The notes: generated by a model not told the origin, from the letters alone. A DNA stretch of 64,000 nt from Siniperca chuatsi (GCF_020085105.1 NC_058064.1:5001-69000); one strand, 5' to 3'; numbered from the stretch's first letter, positions 10,601 through 43,145 are shown. Numbers and translations: made by a program.

Positions 10601-13200
10601 AGATCGTCACATTTCCCCTCTGTCTGAGGATGATTTCTGCTCGACAGACGGTGTTTACAGTCAAAGCAGGTATCAATGGGAGTATGAACATATTTCTGTT
10701 GTTTCAATATAAAAACAGACAGAGATCCCAGAGAGTTTGTCTTTGACAAAATAAGTGTTGAAAAAGCAGAAGGCTATGTGGGCTGAAAGAAGTAAAGAAA
10801 GTAAAAGACCAAAACAAATGAAGTCTAACCAAACTAAACCTGAAAGTAAACGTGGCAACAGCTCCATTTAACAAATACTAAAATATAAGCATTACTGCTG
10901 TCTTTCCTCTTACTGAACGATATAAACTGTAATAAACATCATGATGATATGATTTATTTTGTAAGGAAACGATGAATTAAATACATGAAATTCCATAAAA
11001 TAAAAACAACAGACGAGAACCGAGCTGCCGCGGGGCGTCACGGCGTTGGTATGGACAGAGACACGACATTTTTAAATAGTAAAACAACGTGGAAATCGAA
11101 TTTTGTCGAAGAATTCTGTTCATTAAAATATATAATAATATAATAATAATATATATAAATCAAACTTCTGAATGAAGGAACTTTTTTCTTTTACGTTCTT
11201 TTGCTTTGAAAATAGGGTGTCAGTTTACTTTTGATGTTTAAGGAACTACTGTATTGTATCTTTGTTTTTAATCTTTATTTAAATTCTGTAAAACTATTAT
11301 TTATTTATTTTATTACTTTTTTATTATTATTAAAAATTCTTTATACATATAAGTGCCTCAGTATTTTGGCTTCTTTGGGTTTTTGCTGCTTTTGAAAAAA
11401 ATCGTTTTTTAAAGTATTGATCACATTGTTGAAATTTTCACGTGTTTTTGAAATTATGAACTTTTTAACAGTTTTAAACCATTTTTTAAATCTTGGAATA
11501 AACTGAAGCTCAGGAACAGGATGTGATGGAAAATAATAATAATTTAACACAGTTCTGAGCAGCAGCTGATGTTTTTACTGTGGACCTGTCAGTGTTTTAC
11601 ATGAATATATGAAATGTAAAAAGTTATATTCAAAGTTAACATGCGCTATTGATTCCATATAAACCGTTTTACACACCTGTGGGGAACTTAATGAAGTATA
11701 AACCACCGTGATCTTGTAAGCAGGTCAAGGGTTGTGAGCAGCAGGTGCTCTGCAGATAAAAATCCCATAAGAACCTTTTTGTTTTCCGTCCATGTGACTT
11801 CAGATCTAATCCGGATGTTTCAGATTTACCTGAACAGGTCGTCCTCCTCAATCCTCCAAATCCTCAAAACATCGCCACAAAATCCGATTAGAGACAAAAA
11901 CACTCCGACTAAACACACAACTCCGACTAAACTGGTCTGAAATGACGAAGGGTTAATCTGAGGACGAGGATAAAGATCTAAATCTCTGCCTCTTTTTCAA
12001 AAACCCTCCACTCCTCCATCGTTTCATCTTCGCAGGACAGAACCTGCTCCTTCATCTCATCACTTCATCACTTTGTCTTCAGAGGGGCGAGGAAAGGGTT
12101 AAACCTGCACATATAAATTAAAATTTTATTTAAATTACTCTCCACTCCTCCTTCAGTTCATCGTCTCTGCTTCAGAGGACAGAAGCTGAAGGAAAGACTC
12201 AAATCAACAAATATAGGTTTGTTTCTAAATGAATTTCCACTCGTCATGTTAGTATAACTTCATTCATATTTCTCTTGTTTAAATGTTGAATTTATCCACA
12301 AATCAAAATATTGTAATCATTTCTGTCACTTTTAGAACCAACGTTGCCTCTTTGTTTGTTTAAAAGCAGCTGGATGACGTTTGGATATAAAAGCTCCAGT
12401 AACTGGTCCTCCATCTTCAGAGCCGGGGCTGTATCATAACCAGGCTGTGAGTTTTATGAAGCATGGGTATGAAACGACCTCCGTTTGGAGGTGATTCGCT
12501 GCAGCCAGAGACACAACCAACCTGAACTTGACAAACTGAAATATTCACTTGTATGACTTTCATTAAAAGTCCCCCACAGATCTGCTTCCTCTGAGGATGT
12601 AAAGCAGCTGTTTCTAACCTCTGATGGGAGTTTATATCTTTATATGAAACTCTCTGAAATCCTGATTTTAATTCTTTAACCAGCATGTGGAGAATAATGT
12701 GTAATGTTTTGAGTATAGTATTTTCTTTTGCTTGGTCTTTGTTTGGTTTGTTCTGTTCACCTCACGTGTTTACAGGTGGACAGGTAAAGGACCAGCGTGC
12801 ACCTGTCATATCAGAGAGGCAATGTTAAATAAACCATAAGAGAACATAAAAACTGTACAGACAATAAACATCTTTTAATTTAAACTTTGTTTCGAGTTTA
12901 ATTTTGATGTATGGACAAATAGTCCATTAAATACTGCCCAGTTTTTTATTTTATTATTTTGTAACATTTTTAAAAATGTTTTTACTTTTTATCCATTAAA
13001 ATGCACAGAGGTGCGCAATGAAAATGCTTTTGAAATATGGTGAAGTTTTTTAAATTGAAGGTATTTTGAATGGAGTTCTGTGTCTTTGTCCATAAACACA
13101 GCCAGATAAACTAAGATTTTGTTTTTGAATGAGGTTCAGTGTGAAGTCCTCCCATCATGACAGAGCGGAACTAATGTTCCTGTGTGTGTTTCCTGCCGGG
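10601..13200. other. Intergenic space between opn1sw1 and tnpo3
   Basis: About 2.6 kb between two divergently transcribed genes. It is AT-rich, with short ORFs that look random and similar CTCCACTCCTCC and CAGAGGACAGAA blocks near 12000-12190. I see no gene, RNA or recognisable transposon. Control elements for the opsin and for tnpo3 may lie here, but I cannot place them. Confidence 0.5.
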
Positions 13201-13232
13201 CGAGGATCGTGGTTGCACGCGGGAAGCCTGTG

Positions 13233-13263
13233 CGAGATGGCGGTCGACACACAGACCGTTTAG
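13233..13263 (+). promoter_or_regulatory. tnpo3: tnpo3 start region: YY1-like motif and 8-codon uORF
   Basis: GAGATGGCGG resembles the YY1 motif (AAGATGGCGGC) that sits at or just after the start site of many housekeeping genes. Its ATG at 13237 also opens a short upstream frame (MAVDTQTV, stop at 13261-13263) ahead of the main ATG at 13331. The surrounding 13190-13500 is the most CpG-rich part of this area, fitting a CpG-type promoter. Whether the uORF is within the transcript is not known. Confidence 0.45.
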
Positions 13264-13330
13264 GACTCGTTCAGATCCGCCGTGTTGGTTAACTTTCTGC
13301 CTTATCTTAACCCTGCTTCTAACCTGAACT

Positions 13331-31543
<18,213 letters not shown>

Positions 31544-31561
31544 CTGCAACCTTCACACGAC

Positions 31562-32785
31562 AACACCAGGTAACCATTCACACGACACCAGGTAACCATT
31601 CACACGATGACACCAGGTAACCATTCACACGACACCAGGTAACCATTCACATAACACCAGGTAACCATTCACACGATGACACCAGGTAACCATTCACACA
31701 ACACCAGGTAACCATTCACACGACGACACCAGGTAACCATTCACACGACACCAGGTAAACATTCACACAACACCAGGTAACCATTCACACGACACCAGGT
31801 AACCATTCACACGACGACACCAGGTAAACATTCACACAACACCAGGTAACCATTCACACGACGACACCAGGTAACCATTCACACGACGACACCAGGTAAC
31901 CATTCACACGATGACACCAGGTAACCATTCACATAACACCAGGTAACCATTCACACGATGACACCAGGTAACCATTCACACAACACCAGGTAACCATTCA
32001 CACGACAACACCAGGTAACCATTCACACGACACCAGGTAAACATTCACACAACACCAGGTAACCATTCACACGACACCAGGTAACCATTCACACGACGAC
32101 ACCAGGTAACCATTCACACGACGACACCAGGTAAACATTCACACGACGACACCAGGTAAACATTCACACGACGACACCAGGTAACCATTCACACGACGAC
32201 ACCAGGTAACCATTCACACGACGACACCAGGTAACCATTCACACGACGACACCAGGTAAACATTCACACGACGACACCAGGTAAACATTCACACACGGCG
32301 ACACCAGGTAACCATTCACACGACGACACCAGGTAACCATTCACACGACGACACCAGGTAAACATTCACACGACGACACCAGGTAAACATTCACACGACG
32401 ACACCAGGTAAACATTCACACGACGACACCAGGTAAACATTCACACGACGACACCAGGTAAACATTCACACGACGACACCAGGTAACCATTCACACGACG
32501 ACACCAGGTAAACATTCACACGACGACACCAGGTAAACATTCACACGACGCGACACCAGGTAAACATTCACACACACGACACCAGGTAAACATTCACACG
32601 ACGACACCAGGTAAACATTCACACGACGACACCAGGTAAACATTCACACGACACCAGGTAACCATTCACACAACACCAGGTAAACATTCACACAACACCA
32701 GGTAAACATTCACACAACGACACCAGGTAAACATTCACACGACACCAGGTAAACATTCACACGACACCAGGTAACCATTCGTAAA
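31562..32785. repeat. ~19-25-bp minisatellite just after the tnpo3 stop, each unit with a CAG/GTAA donor
   Basis: About 50 copies of CACCAGGTAACCATTCACAC with ACGACGA-type spacers of variable length (units of about 19-25 bp). There are AACCATT and AAACATT subtypes, and the AAACATT type dominates the later part. It starts 19 bases after the tnpo3 stop codon. The first unit supplies a CAG/GTAAC donor at 31569/31570 that could splice to a good acceptor at 32958/32959, so the whole array may be a 3' UTR intron. Confidence 0.95.
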
Positions 32786-32958
32786 TGTCATAAAATGTCA
32801 GAATACTGTTTGTTCATTTTATTTTTACATTCAGTGATGAAGAGTCTGAAATGTAAAAACAATGATACGGAACCATGAAATCAATCAGTGTCAACACTAA
32901 CTGGTTGTGTTTTTTTTTTTTCTTCTTCGGGTTAAATCTTTTGTTGTCTAAAATTCAG

Positions 32959-33575
32959 AGGTGACGGCAAAAAGCTGCGACTGCAGACGAGGATCCAAAG
33001 GGACGAGATGAAGATGATGAAGATGGAGGAGGGACTTTGAATGTGAAACTGGACGAACCACTCTGAAGGACTGACAGAGTGAAGACTGATTGGAAAGACT
33101 GAGTCCTCCAACCCGACCCCTGACCTCACCTGACCTCACCTGCAGCAGGTGTCAGGTGGGCGGGGTCGGGTCCAGCAGGTGGGCGGGGTCAGGACTAGGA
33201 GGAGTTCACTAAGTGAACTGATGCGGATCAGTCCTGTTGGATCTTCATCAGTAATCAATCGTAGGACGTGCCTGGTCAACAGTTTTTAAGAGAAGATTTA
33301 TTTTTGGGACTTTGGTCGTGATGTTTTTTGTCCGTGCCATACAAAGAGCCAAAAGATTTCCCATGATGCTCTTGGCTGAGCGGCTGCCTGTGGAGGCTGA
33401 ATGGTGGAGGATTTGGCGTCACCTTTGACCTTTTTAACTTTGGTTGAATTTTAGTTGTTTTTCCACAAAGTGAGACAGAGTGAACTCTGGGTAATGAGAC
33501 GGAGAGACTGACACCATGACATCATTGGTGATGTAGCCTTGTTGTAAACAATAAAAAAAACAACTGAAACAACAA
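32959..33575 (+). other. tnpo3: Probable tnpo3 terminal 3' UTR exon
   Basis: A pyrimidine-rich run (T11, TCTTCTTC) and AAATTCAG at 32958 make a convincing acceptor about 1.4 kb after the stop codon. The following sequence is more GC-rich, repeat-poor and non-coding, and reaches AATAAA at 33550-33555. I infer that the stop-codon exon ends at CAG/GTAAC (31569) and this is the last exon. If the intron is not spliced, the 3' UTR would instead contain the minisatellite. Confidence 0.5.
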
Positions 33576-34639
33576 ATGTCTGGTTTAGTGTTTAAATCGT
33601 CCCTTTGGAGTCTAATCCACAGTGTCTGGATGTGTCTCATTGTAGACTTTACTGAAGCTTCTGTATGCTGCTGTTTTATCAGGAGGTGTGAAGGTTAACC
33701 AGACAAACATCTATTTATCAAACCAAACAGTCAGTCAACATCACAAGTCTTCTCTCTCCTAAAACTGAAACAACTTGTTTAAACATTTCAGATAAAGCAG
33801 AAATCTCACCTTTTGTTTAATTGTCCAGGTAAGTTTTTGAGTGTGGAACAGGCTCATTGCTGCCCACCCTGTGGTGATGAAGAACATTCAAGAAGACTCG
33901 CTTTATTGTCTTGCATTGTAGGAAATTTGCATTGGGCTTCTACCCGTGCTGCATCCATAAAAACATTCCACATTCATAAAAGGGTTACAAGAAACATATC
34001 TAAGAACATATAAAACATACAGAAAAAACACCTAAAGAGATAAAACCTATGGTGCAAATATTAAATAAGTAAAAATAAAGCTCTGTTGGTTTACATATTG
34101 ATTTCGTCCTTGTTTTATCTGCCGCCATTTAAATTTTTTATTGAAGTAGGGATAAAAGTGTATCTAAATCTAGTCGATAACGTGGTTCTCTAACCCTCCT
34201 CCCTGGTGGCAGTAGCCGGCAGTCAGCGTGTAGCACATGGGATGGGTCGGTTATTATCTTGCTGGCTTGTCTTAGAACAGCCTTTTTGTGGGTAGATCGC
34301 AGGGACACTGAAACTGCAGTTCTCAGCAGCTGTCGTCACTGGAGCAGTCAGGAGTCCATTCAGGTTTGATGCATCAGAGTGAGACGAAGAAGACTTGCTC
34401 AAAAACTCACGTGGACGAGCGTCACGTAGGTGAGCTTTCTGCTTTAACAGAAGTGTTTTCTAATGAGACTTCAGTGATGAAGATTGTCTCTTACAGTACG
34501 TCTCCAACATGGTGGAAGACAGAGTCCGTCCCAAACACAGCTGATCATTCAGCTGACCTATGATCTCTTGTTTTAAACCCTGACTCAGTCCTCAGCTGGT
34601 TCTTCACACCAATGAACACAACATGTCCTATGTGGGTTT

Positions 34640-34990
34640 CTGTGGACTGTCAACTACCATTAATGTGTAAATACTTCTACTTAATTTTCTTCATTATTGT
34701 TTAATCTGCCACTTATTTTATTGATTAATCACCCAGTCTATAACGTCATACAACTGTGTAAAACACCCATCTCAGTTTCTCAGAGTCCAACGTCTTCAAA
34801 TGTCTTGTTTTGTCCGACCAATAGTCCAAAACCTAAAGAAATTCACTAAATTGTGATATAAAAAAATTATGTAAAAATCTGACACAATGGAGAAACTGAC
34901 ACCAGAGGATGAATGCTGATTGTGATTGATTATTGGCTGAAACAATGAATCAGTTAGAATTGGTGTAGAATCATTTTATGTTGTCAACTA
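34640..34990. mobile_element. Dispersed teleost repeat, copy 1
   Basis: It shares CCATCTCAGTTTCTCA, GTCCAACGT, CTTGTTTTGT, GACCAA.AGTC.AAAACC and CATTCACT-like blocks, in order, with 35858-36170. The ends are decayed. Confidence 0.6.
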
Positions 34991-35857
34991 CTTGTTTCAG
35001 TCCCAGTATCTTTATTTATTTGCACGTATCTTGACAACGTGACATGAAATAACAAAATTTAGCAGTTTACCAGCAGACATTTTGATGGTTGTTTTACATA
35101 TTTCTTGTAATGGACCCTCATACTATCACCCAGTGAGAAGCAGATAAAGAAATATCCAGATTGTGTTCCCTGGACAAATGAATATTGATCTGTGTGACAT
35201 CAGCTGATTACAACTGTTGGTCACAAACCAGGAGCCAATCATCAAAATGCAGCCGTCTGCGATCGGTGCAACCACAAACCATGACGTTTCAGGTTTGGAG
35301 AGGCATGCGGCGGGTCCGTGGGGTCAGGCTTAGAGGCAGCAACTGAAAATATGTAACGATGTTGATTTGCAGGAGCGTATGTGAGAGTTTGAAGGCTGGT
35401 GCAAGAACCATGAAGAGTCCCTTTAGTCTAGTTTAGTCTACATTCAGTCAGACTGCAGAAAGTCTTGAACCAATAAAATCTGAATCTTAAAGAATATCTT
35501 TATAAAATCTGAGTATGAACACCTGCAGGAAACCAGCTGTGGTTCATTCAGATCTGAATACTATAAACATTATTATCAGTGACCCAAACAGACAGGATGA
35601 GATTAACTGATGAATGTTTGCAGAAAAATAATAAAGCAAAGTTTAAAAGATGAATATTCACTACAGAACAAACATCCTGATGATTTATCTTTTCTTAGTC
35701 TTACCAGCAGATGCATTAAACATGTAAAGTTTGTCCTGAGGGTGGCGCTAGAGGAAAAAGCATTAAAGATTATCCTCTGGAGAGAAAGAGTAAATATGGA
35801 AATGCGGGGATTAGAACATTTTGTGTTAAACTGTCGTTTAGATTTTAATATTTCTTG

Positions 35858-36170
35858 TAGAGCTGCAACTACTGATTATTTTCATTATCAATTCATTTTC
35901 CAATTATTTTCTAAATTAATCATTTATTAATAAAATGTTAGTAATTAGTGACAAATGTCCATCTCAGTTTCTCACAGTCCAACGTGACTTGTTTTGTTCG
36001 ACCAACAGTCTAAAACCCAGACATTCACTTCACAATGATGTAAAACCGAGAAAAGCTAAAAATAGTAATAAATAATATTTTTCAAATTTTTGCTAAAAAA
36101 TTAAATTACTATTGTCATAATAGTTGCCGATTAATGTTGTGTCGATGGACTAATTGATTAATTAACCCTA
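35858..36170. mobile_element. Dispersed teleost repeat, copy 2 (TAGAGCTGCAACTA type)
   Basis: It starts TAGAGCTGCAACTACTGATT and ends in GCCGATTAATGTTGTGTCGA and TAATTGATTAATTAA. This is the pattern of a very common non-autonomous fish element whose ends contain GATTAAT repeats. Related to 34640-34990. Confidence 0.65.
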
Positions 36171-36413
36171 TTTGTACTGATGGTGATGCTGGAGGAAAAG
36201 TCAGTTTTCACCTTTTAGTAAATATCAGTTAAATGTCAGTAGTTATTATCATCGGTGGAACAAAACTAATCAAAGTGTGGATCTTTCCGTAGTATCAGGG
36301 CTATTGTGGACATGATCTTAGTAAAATCTGTCCTTCATAGACTTACAGTGTATTTCCCAGTAAATAAAGATGTAAAAACAACAGCTGATATGTGAAAGAA
36401 TACTGCAGTGGTC

Positions 36414-36419
36414 TTTATT
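36414..36419 (-). terminator. irf5: irf5 poly(A) signal candidate
   Basis: AATAAA on the minus strand about 1.04 kb past the irf5 stop codon. Other signals nearer the stop are not evident, so the 3' UTR would be about 1.05 kb. Confidence 0.45.
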
Positions 36420-37462
36420 GAAATCCTGAATCACTTACTGAGAGGAAACTTACTGAAATGATCTAAAACAGTTTAAAAACACAGTGATGTGTTTGTGGTC
36501 ATTGAACATGTCAGAGGTTAAAGGACAGATTTGGATTTTTCAAATCTGTTGTAATCCAAGATGCTAATTTAAGGCTTAGTTAGAGTTAGACGAATCACGT
36601 GGAGATCTTCCAAAGTTACAGACTGTTTAATATAAAATTCCCTCTTTGTGTTGTTGAGCTGCAGCGGCGGGATACGTCCAAGTAGTCCCATGAAGGTTTG
36701 TTGTCGGGACAAAACATTATAAATAAACCTGCAGACAAATGTCAGGACAGAGATACCCACATAATTAGTGTAACTCTAACTGTTGAAGCTTCATATCAAC
36801 TTCAGCTGAACTTTAGAAGGACTGTGGATTTTGACCTCCATCTTTTAGTGTAGCTGAGTTATGAAGAGACCTCTTCAGTCAGTATGAACAGGAGGAACGA
36901 TCGCTCTTTACATGATGGACATGAGAGGGTTGTTTTAGGATAGACTTGAAAAAATGTGAACCTGCCCTTCAACTCATTACAATACTGATGATCACTGTCC
37001 AGTTCACACTGAAGAACATAATCAGAAAGTTTCACTTCCTTTAAAAATGAGCAAAGATCAGCTGTTTTCTAACTAAAGTTCAGTTTAACAAGTGCAGGAT
37101 GGCAGAAAAGTTTAAAACAACCATTTGAATCTTTAATTACACTTACATATTGTATATAGTATATAGTTAATCTGATGTCCATTGTTACATTCAGCTGTTG
37201 TTCTGAAACAATCTGAGCAGTGTTGACCTGAACTCATCAGGACTCAGGACTTCACAGGAGTTCACAGTGTGAAGGGTTCATTAAAGGACCAGTTCAGTGT
37301 TTAACACAAACACTTGGAGTGTTCAGGATCTCTGAATAGGATGTGGATGTGCTGTTAGTCTCAGGTCCTCCTGAACCTTCTCGAGTCCTGGAGCTGATGA
37401 TGATGATGAGGCAGGACAGCCGTCAACTGTCCCATTATCCCGTTATCCCCGAGTCCTGTTGT

Positions 37463-40400
37463 TCAGGGGATATTAGGGGTCCAGGGACCCTGGATGTGTT
37501 GGCTCTGCAGGAGCCTCTGCAGCTCCTTGAACTGCTCCACCGTCTGATCCTTTACATCAGGGTTTGAGATCTGCAGCCGGATGCTGTCTGTGGACCAGCT
37601 GAGTTCTCCAGAGAACATCTCTGTCAGGATCCGAGCCACCACAGGAACCACCTGAGGACAACGAGAGCCAGGTTAAAACTGGACAACCAGGTTAAACCAC
37701 TATTACCCACGTTACCCACTATTTACATCTTAAAACCTCAAAAAGTGTCCACTTTTGTTTAGTTTTTTTTGTTTTTTTACAGCTCACTGTTGCAATCCCA
37801 AATTTTCACAGGAAGTTGTTGGTCGGTCACGGTGGCAGGGTGAGTTGTTGGTCACAGTAACAAAATGTATCCTCTCCAGGCATGTTTACAGATATACAAA
37901 CTTTAAATTACACCTACTTCTTCTCCATCATGTAATCTACACTGTCTGAATCTGAAAATATTGTTCATTTCTAAAGTTTAACAGCTGGATGCAAGATGTC
38001 TCCTTCTTCACTGCAAAATCCATTCTCAGTGTTTGTGACCTGGAGGCTTCAAGTTTTCACATCACACTGTGTCAGTTTCATACTGGATCCTGAATGGCTC
38101 CAAACTTGCTGTGATGTCATAAGTCCTGTATGTACGTCCAGGTGTTAAACTGAGATTTAAGGTGAGCTCAGAGAAACTGTCCTCCTTCAGCAGATGAGAA
38201 AGCAAACTCATTCTGTACAGTGAAGCTCAAACATCACAGTGGAGGAACAAGAAGCAAAACACATTTTTGAGTGGATGGGGACTTTAAATTATGACAGTGG
38301 ATTAGTCCCCCCCCGACGAGTGATGACGTCACATGAACAGACCTGGACGATGATGAGTTTTTTCTCTTTGGGTTTCTTGTCGGGCCAGTCCTCCCCGAAA
38401 CAGAAGTAGATCTCAAAGGGTGGAGGGTTCTGAGCTTCACCTTTCTGGAACAAGATCAGTCCTGTGGACAGAAGAATGTTTATTTTAACATGTTTCAAAT
38501 CTGTTGAAACTAAACATGTAGAGAGTTTTATAACTGCAGTTATTCGTCACCTTGCAGGAAGTCGTTAAGACTGAATACTTTGATCTTCTTCTCCCTCTCC
38601 ATGGGGTTCGGAGGACCCTGTTCAGGCATGCCCGGTCCGGACCAGAACACCTTACACTGACAGAGGCGGACGGCGTAGATATCCTGCTCCCAGATCTCCA
38701 GGATCAGACCACGGTCCATCACGTCCAGCAGAGCCTCGGTGTAGAACCGCTGCTTCTGGTTCTGGATCTCAGATGTCCCCGGGAACAAGACCTGCTGCAG
38801 GGTGACGGGTCCGAACAGGTCCACCTGCTCTGGGGTTGGCTCCAGGTGTCCGTAGTACAAACGGCAGCCCTGAGGGTTACTGACGGTCAGAGAGCCCATC
38901 GTTCGGCCCCGGTACTGGAACTTCAGGTCCAGATCTGTTACTATGCCAACAGTGAGAGAGAAAGAGAAGAATGTTACTAGGGCAACACACAGAGGGAACA
39001 GTTATTATATCTTAGGTACTAAGGCAACAGGACCAGGACCATTTAAAGAATAAAAAAAACACATCAAAATATAGGAAAAGTAAATTACTAAGTATTAATA
39101 TAAGTACTAATTTAATCTAATTCTGGTAATAACACACTCTTTACTGCAGTTTTCTTGGTAACGCTCAGTGTTGCTGAATAAACTGTTGTGATGTTCAGAG
39201 TGAAAAATGTATTTGAATCATGTTTAACCACAGAACCTGTTTCACCGTCCACCACACCTTCTTCACTGTGAGCCAACAGGTGGGTGTGACGTCCAGGTGA
39301 AGCAACAGAACAGACTAAAGGACAAATAAACTACTTTATGTTAACCTGCTGCCACTAGTATCAGACAGCACTCAGAGTAGAGCTGCACATGTTAACAGTA
39401 TAACATGTTAAAATAACATATTCATGAGTCCGTCTGTGAACATCAACAACATCTCTGAGGTAAAGACTGAATCAACATCAGCCTTGTTTTCTACCTGCAT
39501 AATGTAGTAAATGATAAACTGTATTCACACCTGTCCAACTGAGAACAGGAGTCGTCTGGGATTCAGTGTCTTGTTCCAGGGCAGCCGGAGCCGGGAATTA
39601 AACCACCAACCTTACAATTAACAGACGATAAACTGGACCATCTGAGACACATCCTGATTCTTCATGACTAGTTACCTGAACCTCCAGCCAAGTGTGTAAC
39701 CAGTGAGGGAAGGCTAGCTCTTCTGATGGTGCAAGGCTGGCAGTTTTCCCCTGCTTTCAGTCTTTGCGCTAAACTAGGCTAGGCTAAAAACATCTGACAT
39801 GTTGTCAAGTAACCTGCCTTCATTATTTTACTAAAGAGTCTGAATGTTGAGCCACAGTCGTCTTTATTGTCTCAACAAGAACCAAACACCACGTGGTGTC
39901 AGATGTGGAGCCTCTGTGAGCTCCAGGACTGTACAGAAGGTGCAAACATGCAGGGAAATGCAGCATCTTTGACTATGACTTAACCATGAAACCTGCAGAG
40001 CCCTTTGAGTTCTCAACATCAGAGATTTTAGTGTTTCAGAATAGCAATCCATTTCAACAATTCCTGTAATTCATACCAAGTGAAGAATCTTGTGTACTGC
40101 ATTAGAGAAGAGGCTAACAAAGTGCTATAAGGATGGATTCACATTTTTTCACGTATGCAAACAAGGACTAAATAAACTCGTATTAATGGTCCTGGTACCC
40201 CATACTCACACAGTACCCCAGATACGCTGGAGGACAAATGTGGACCTATCCTACATGTCTCTAATGGATCAGGTCTAATTGTTCTCTGGTTTATTTCAGA
40301 TCAGGTCTCATTTGGCTGAAAATTACTTTCTGCACGTTAGGTTTGGGCAGGTTTTCTACAGATCTGTTTGGGTCTTGTGGACCCGTGAAGATCTCTCTAC

Positions 40401-43097
40401 TGGATGCACAGATTTTAACATTTTGAACGTCCCTGCTGTAAATCATCTGTAACACCAGAACAACTTAAAACGTGTAGTTGCATCTCAGAGGTCGTACTCA
40501 CATGGGATGCTGCTCAGCAGGTCGTATTTGCAGGGTTGGTGGTTCTGAGGGTCCCCTTGGTTTTGTACACCCCCCATGCTGCTGGCCTCCATCGGGGCCG
40601 GCCCGGGGAGAGCAGAGGCAGCCGGCGTGGGCAGAGAATTCAAGTCCTGGAGTCCATTAGAGAGTCCTGCAGAATGGACGAAGCTCCCCTGATCCACCAT
40701 CCGACCCCGAGCCTGGAGGTCAGAGGTCATGGGGAGGTCAGAGGTCATGGGGACGACTCTGTCTGGGAGAAGAGGTATCGGGATCACATGTGGCGGTCCA
40801 AACGTCCCGTTGGTGGACAAACTGAACTGATTCACCTCTGAATGAGCTGGGAAGGAGCTGAAGGGGGGGGGGTCACTGATCCTGGGGTCTGATGAGACAT
40901 TACATCATCACATTACATCATCAGAGTCACCATCAGCACTGTTTCTACTGCAGGAACTTAACGCATCCAAACTAACATGTCTCCACTGTCTGGTTCTGTT
41001 TCCTCAGGTTCAGGTACTTCAAGTACTCACAGGGGTTGGTGGCAGTGCTTTCAATCCTGACTGGTCGAGCAGATGTGTCGTAACTTTGCACTGTTTGCTT
41101 ATACTGTCATTTTGTGTATATGTATGTAACAGATAAAGAGACAGTGTTGCTTTAATAAATAAGAGGAGTTGGGTTCTTTACTGCATTTCTCAGTAACATT
41201 CAGGGTAGCGTAGCTAATTTCAAAATAATGTAATGTTTTTCCTCTAACTCCACCTGCACAGCTTTACGTATTGTTGAATTAACAGAAACAGGAAGTTGTT
41301 CTTTCCAATGGAGGTGAATGACTGACAGTAACAGATTAGTGCATCAGATCACAGATGTGTTGGATTTTTTCAAACTCTGCGTTGAAACCGGACCATCAGT
41401 ATAACAGAAAGGAGAACCGAGGATTGCATGCGGTGACCTAACCTAACTCTACATCATTATATATTTTTTATTTGCTGCAGTTTGTTGACTCAGCTCAGCT
41501 GGTCTGGAGTCAGTCTATCTCACTTTGATTTGTTCTGTTAAACTGCTACTGCAGAAATTAATTTAATGATACTGATGTTTAAAAGTCATTATGTGTAAAT
41601 GTGAAAGAAAATCAATATCAGCTCCACTTCTTCTCTCCTACAACTGAACTCTCTGACCAAACAGAACATAAAAATGGCCATGTTTGTCCTGCTGTCTCCT
41701 TTTCAGTGACGTAGATCTGAAACGTTCTGATTTGTAAAACATGGTGGAAACACAAGAACCTAGAACCAAAGCCTTACCGGTTCTTAATAGTTCCAGGTCA
41801 ATAAGTTCCTGCAGTGGAAAGGTCCTTTATTGTTCCATGGAGAAAATTAACGAAACTTTTTACTTACTGATTGTGAGGTCCATCAGATTCGGCATCTGAG
41901 AATAAAACAAATTGTTCTTGCCAGGTGAGTCAGGTGATTAAAAAAACAAACTGTTTGTATTTTTACACATTTTATTCCTCACCTCCTCATCATCATCATC
42001 AACACCATCTGAAACAGAAAACAAATCACAGTCAGACATCAAGAAGAATTTGACAGGGCAGTTTCAAAAAGGTTTTTATCAATGGATTAGGATGTGGCAT
42101 AAAAAATCTATTTACAGGAACTCAAATGGGTGGTTAAAAAGAAAAACCTTTCATTGTTATGGTTTGAGGCTTGGAGTGTAGTTATTTCCTGTTTTATTTT
42201 GTAAACATTCTGCCTCATGTGTCTTGTTGTAGTTTTACTTCCTGTCTATTTGCTTTTTCTGCCAGTTTTGACTGTTTGCCCTGCCCTGATTAGATTCACC
42301 TGTGTCTTGTTAGCTCCCTTCACCTGAGTGTATTTAAGTCTGTGTGCTTCCTTTGTTCTGTGTCAATTCTTCATTGTATACTTGTCAAGCGTCCTGGCCT
42401 TTGTGTCCCAGTTTGTTGGCTTTTGGTTTCTTGTGGACCTCACTTTTGAAAATTTTGGATTTTGGATTATTGCTTATCACCTTGGACTTTTGCCTCTGCC
42501 TTTCTGATTTCGACCACTGCCTGCCTGACTACCCCTGTAAGCCCTTTTCTTTAATAAATCATTGATCTGCACCAGCTCTGCCTCCAGTGTCTGCATTTGG
42601 CTCCTGTTCCCTCGTATTTCCCTTGCTACCCTGCTTGACACCCAATACAACATTAATACGAGTTAATATATTATAAAATATATACAGACACATATCAGCA
42701 CACTTGCCTTCTTCAGGGTGTCTTCGTTGAGGCAGTTTTAATAATTAGGTTTTCTGAAATCGGCACTTTTAAAGTATTTCCACACTAAATGTTAATTTAC
42801 ATGAAGATATTCACTCAAAACCAGACAGGTAGTTAAATCCTTGTATTTCTGTTGCTTCATGTGATGGAAAGAAATGATTGTTTGACAACTTGTTTAATGA
42901 CATCAAGGGCAAGACAACAGCATGAATTTATTATAATTTCTCCGCCTAACTCGTCCATATCTTATATTATTATATAATTATATATTATATTAGTATATAT
43001 TATTATAATATCTTATAGTAGACAGGTTTCTCATTTACAAACAATCAAGGATGCGCACGCAGCAGGGGGGTAGAAAACAAGTTGCCACAATGTCATG

Positions 43098-43145
<48 letters not shown>

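Larger units (their letters stand above)
33580..36400. other. Intergenic space between tnpo3 and irf5 3' ends
   Basis: No coding region that I can support. Two related dispersed repeats lie here (34640-34990 and 35858-36170). A moderately GC-rich block near 34190-34340 looks like old transposon sequence that I cannot classify. A weak CTCF-like motif (GAGGGTGGCGC) is at about 35738. Confidence 0.5.

Noticed and set aside
10673-10867. Small minus-strand hydrophobic ORF upstream of opn1sw1
   Set aside because: AT-rich, no supporting splice or start context, no homology recognised.
38552-38980. 142-codon plus-strand ORF
   Set aside because: Antisense to the irf5 IAD exon, which has strong family conservation on the minus strand.
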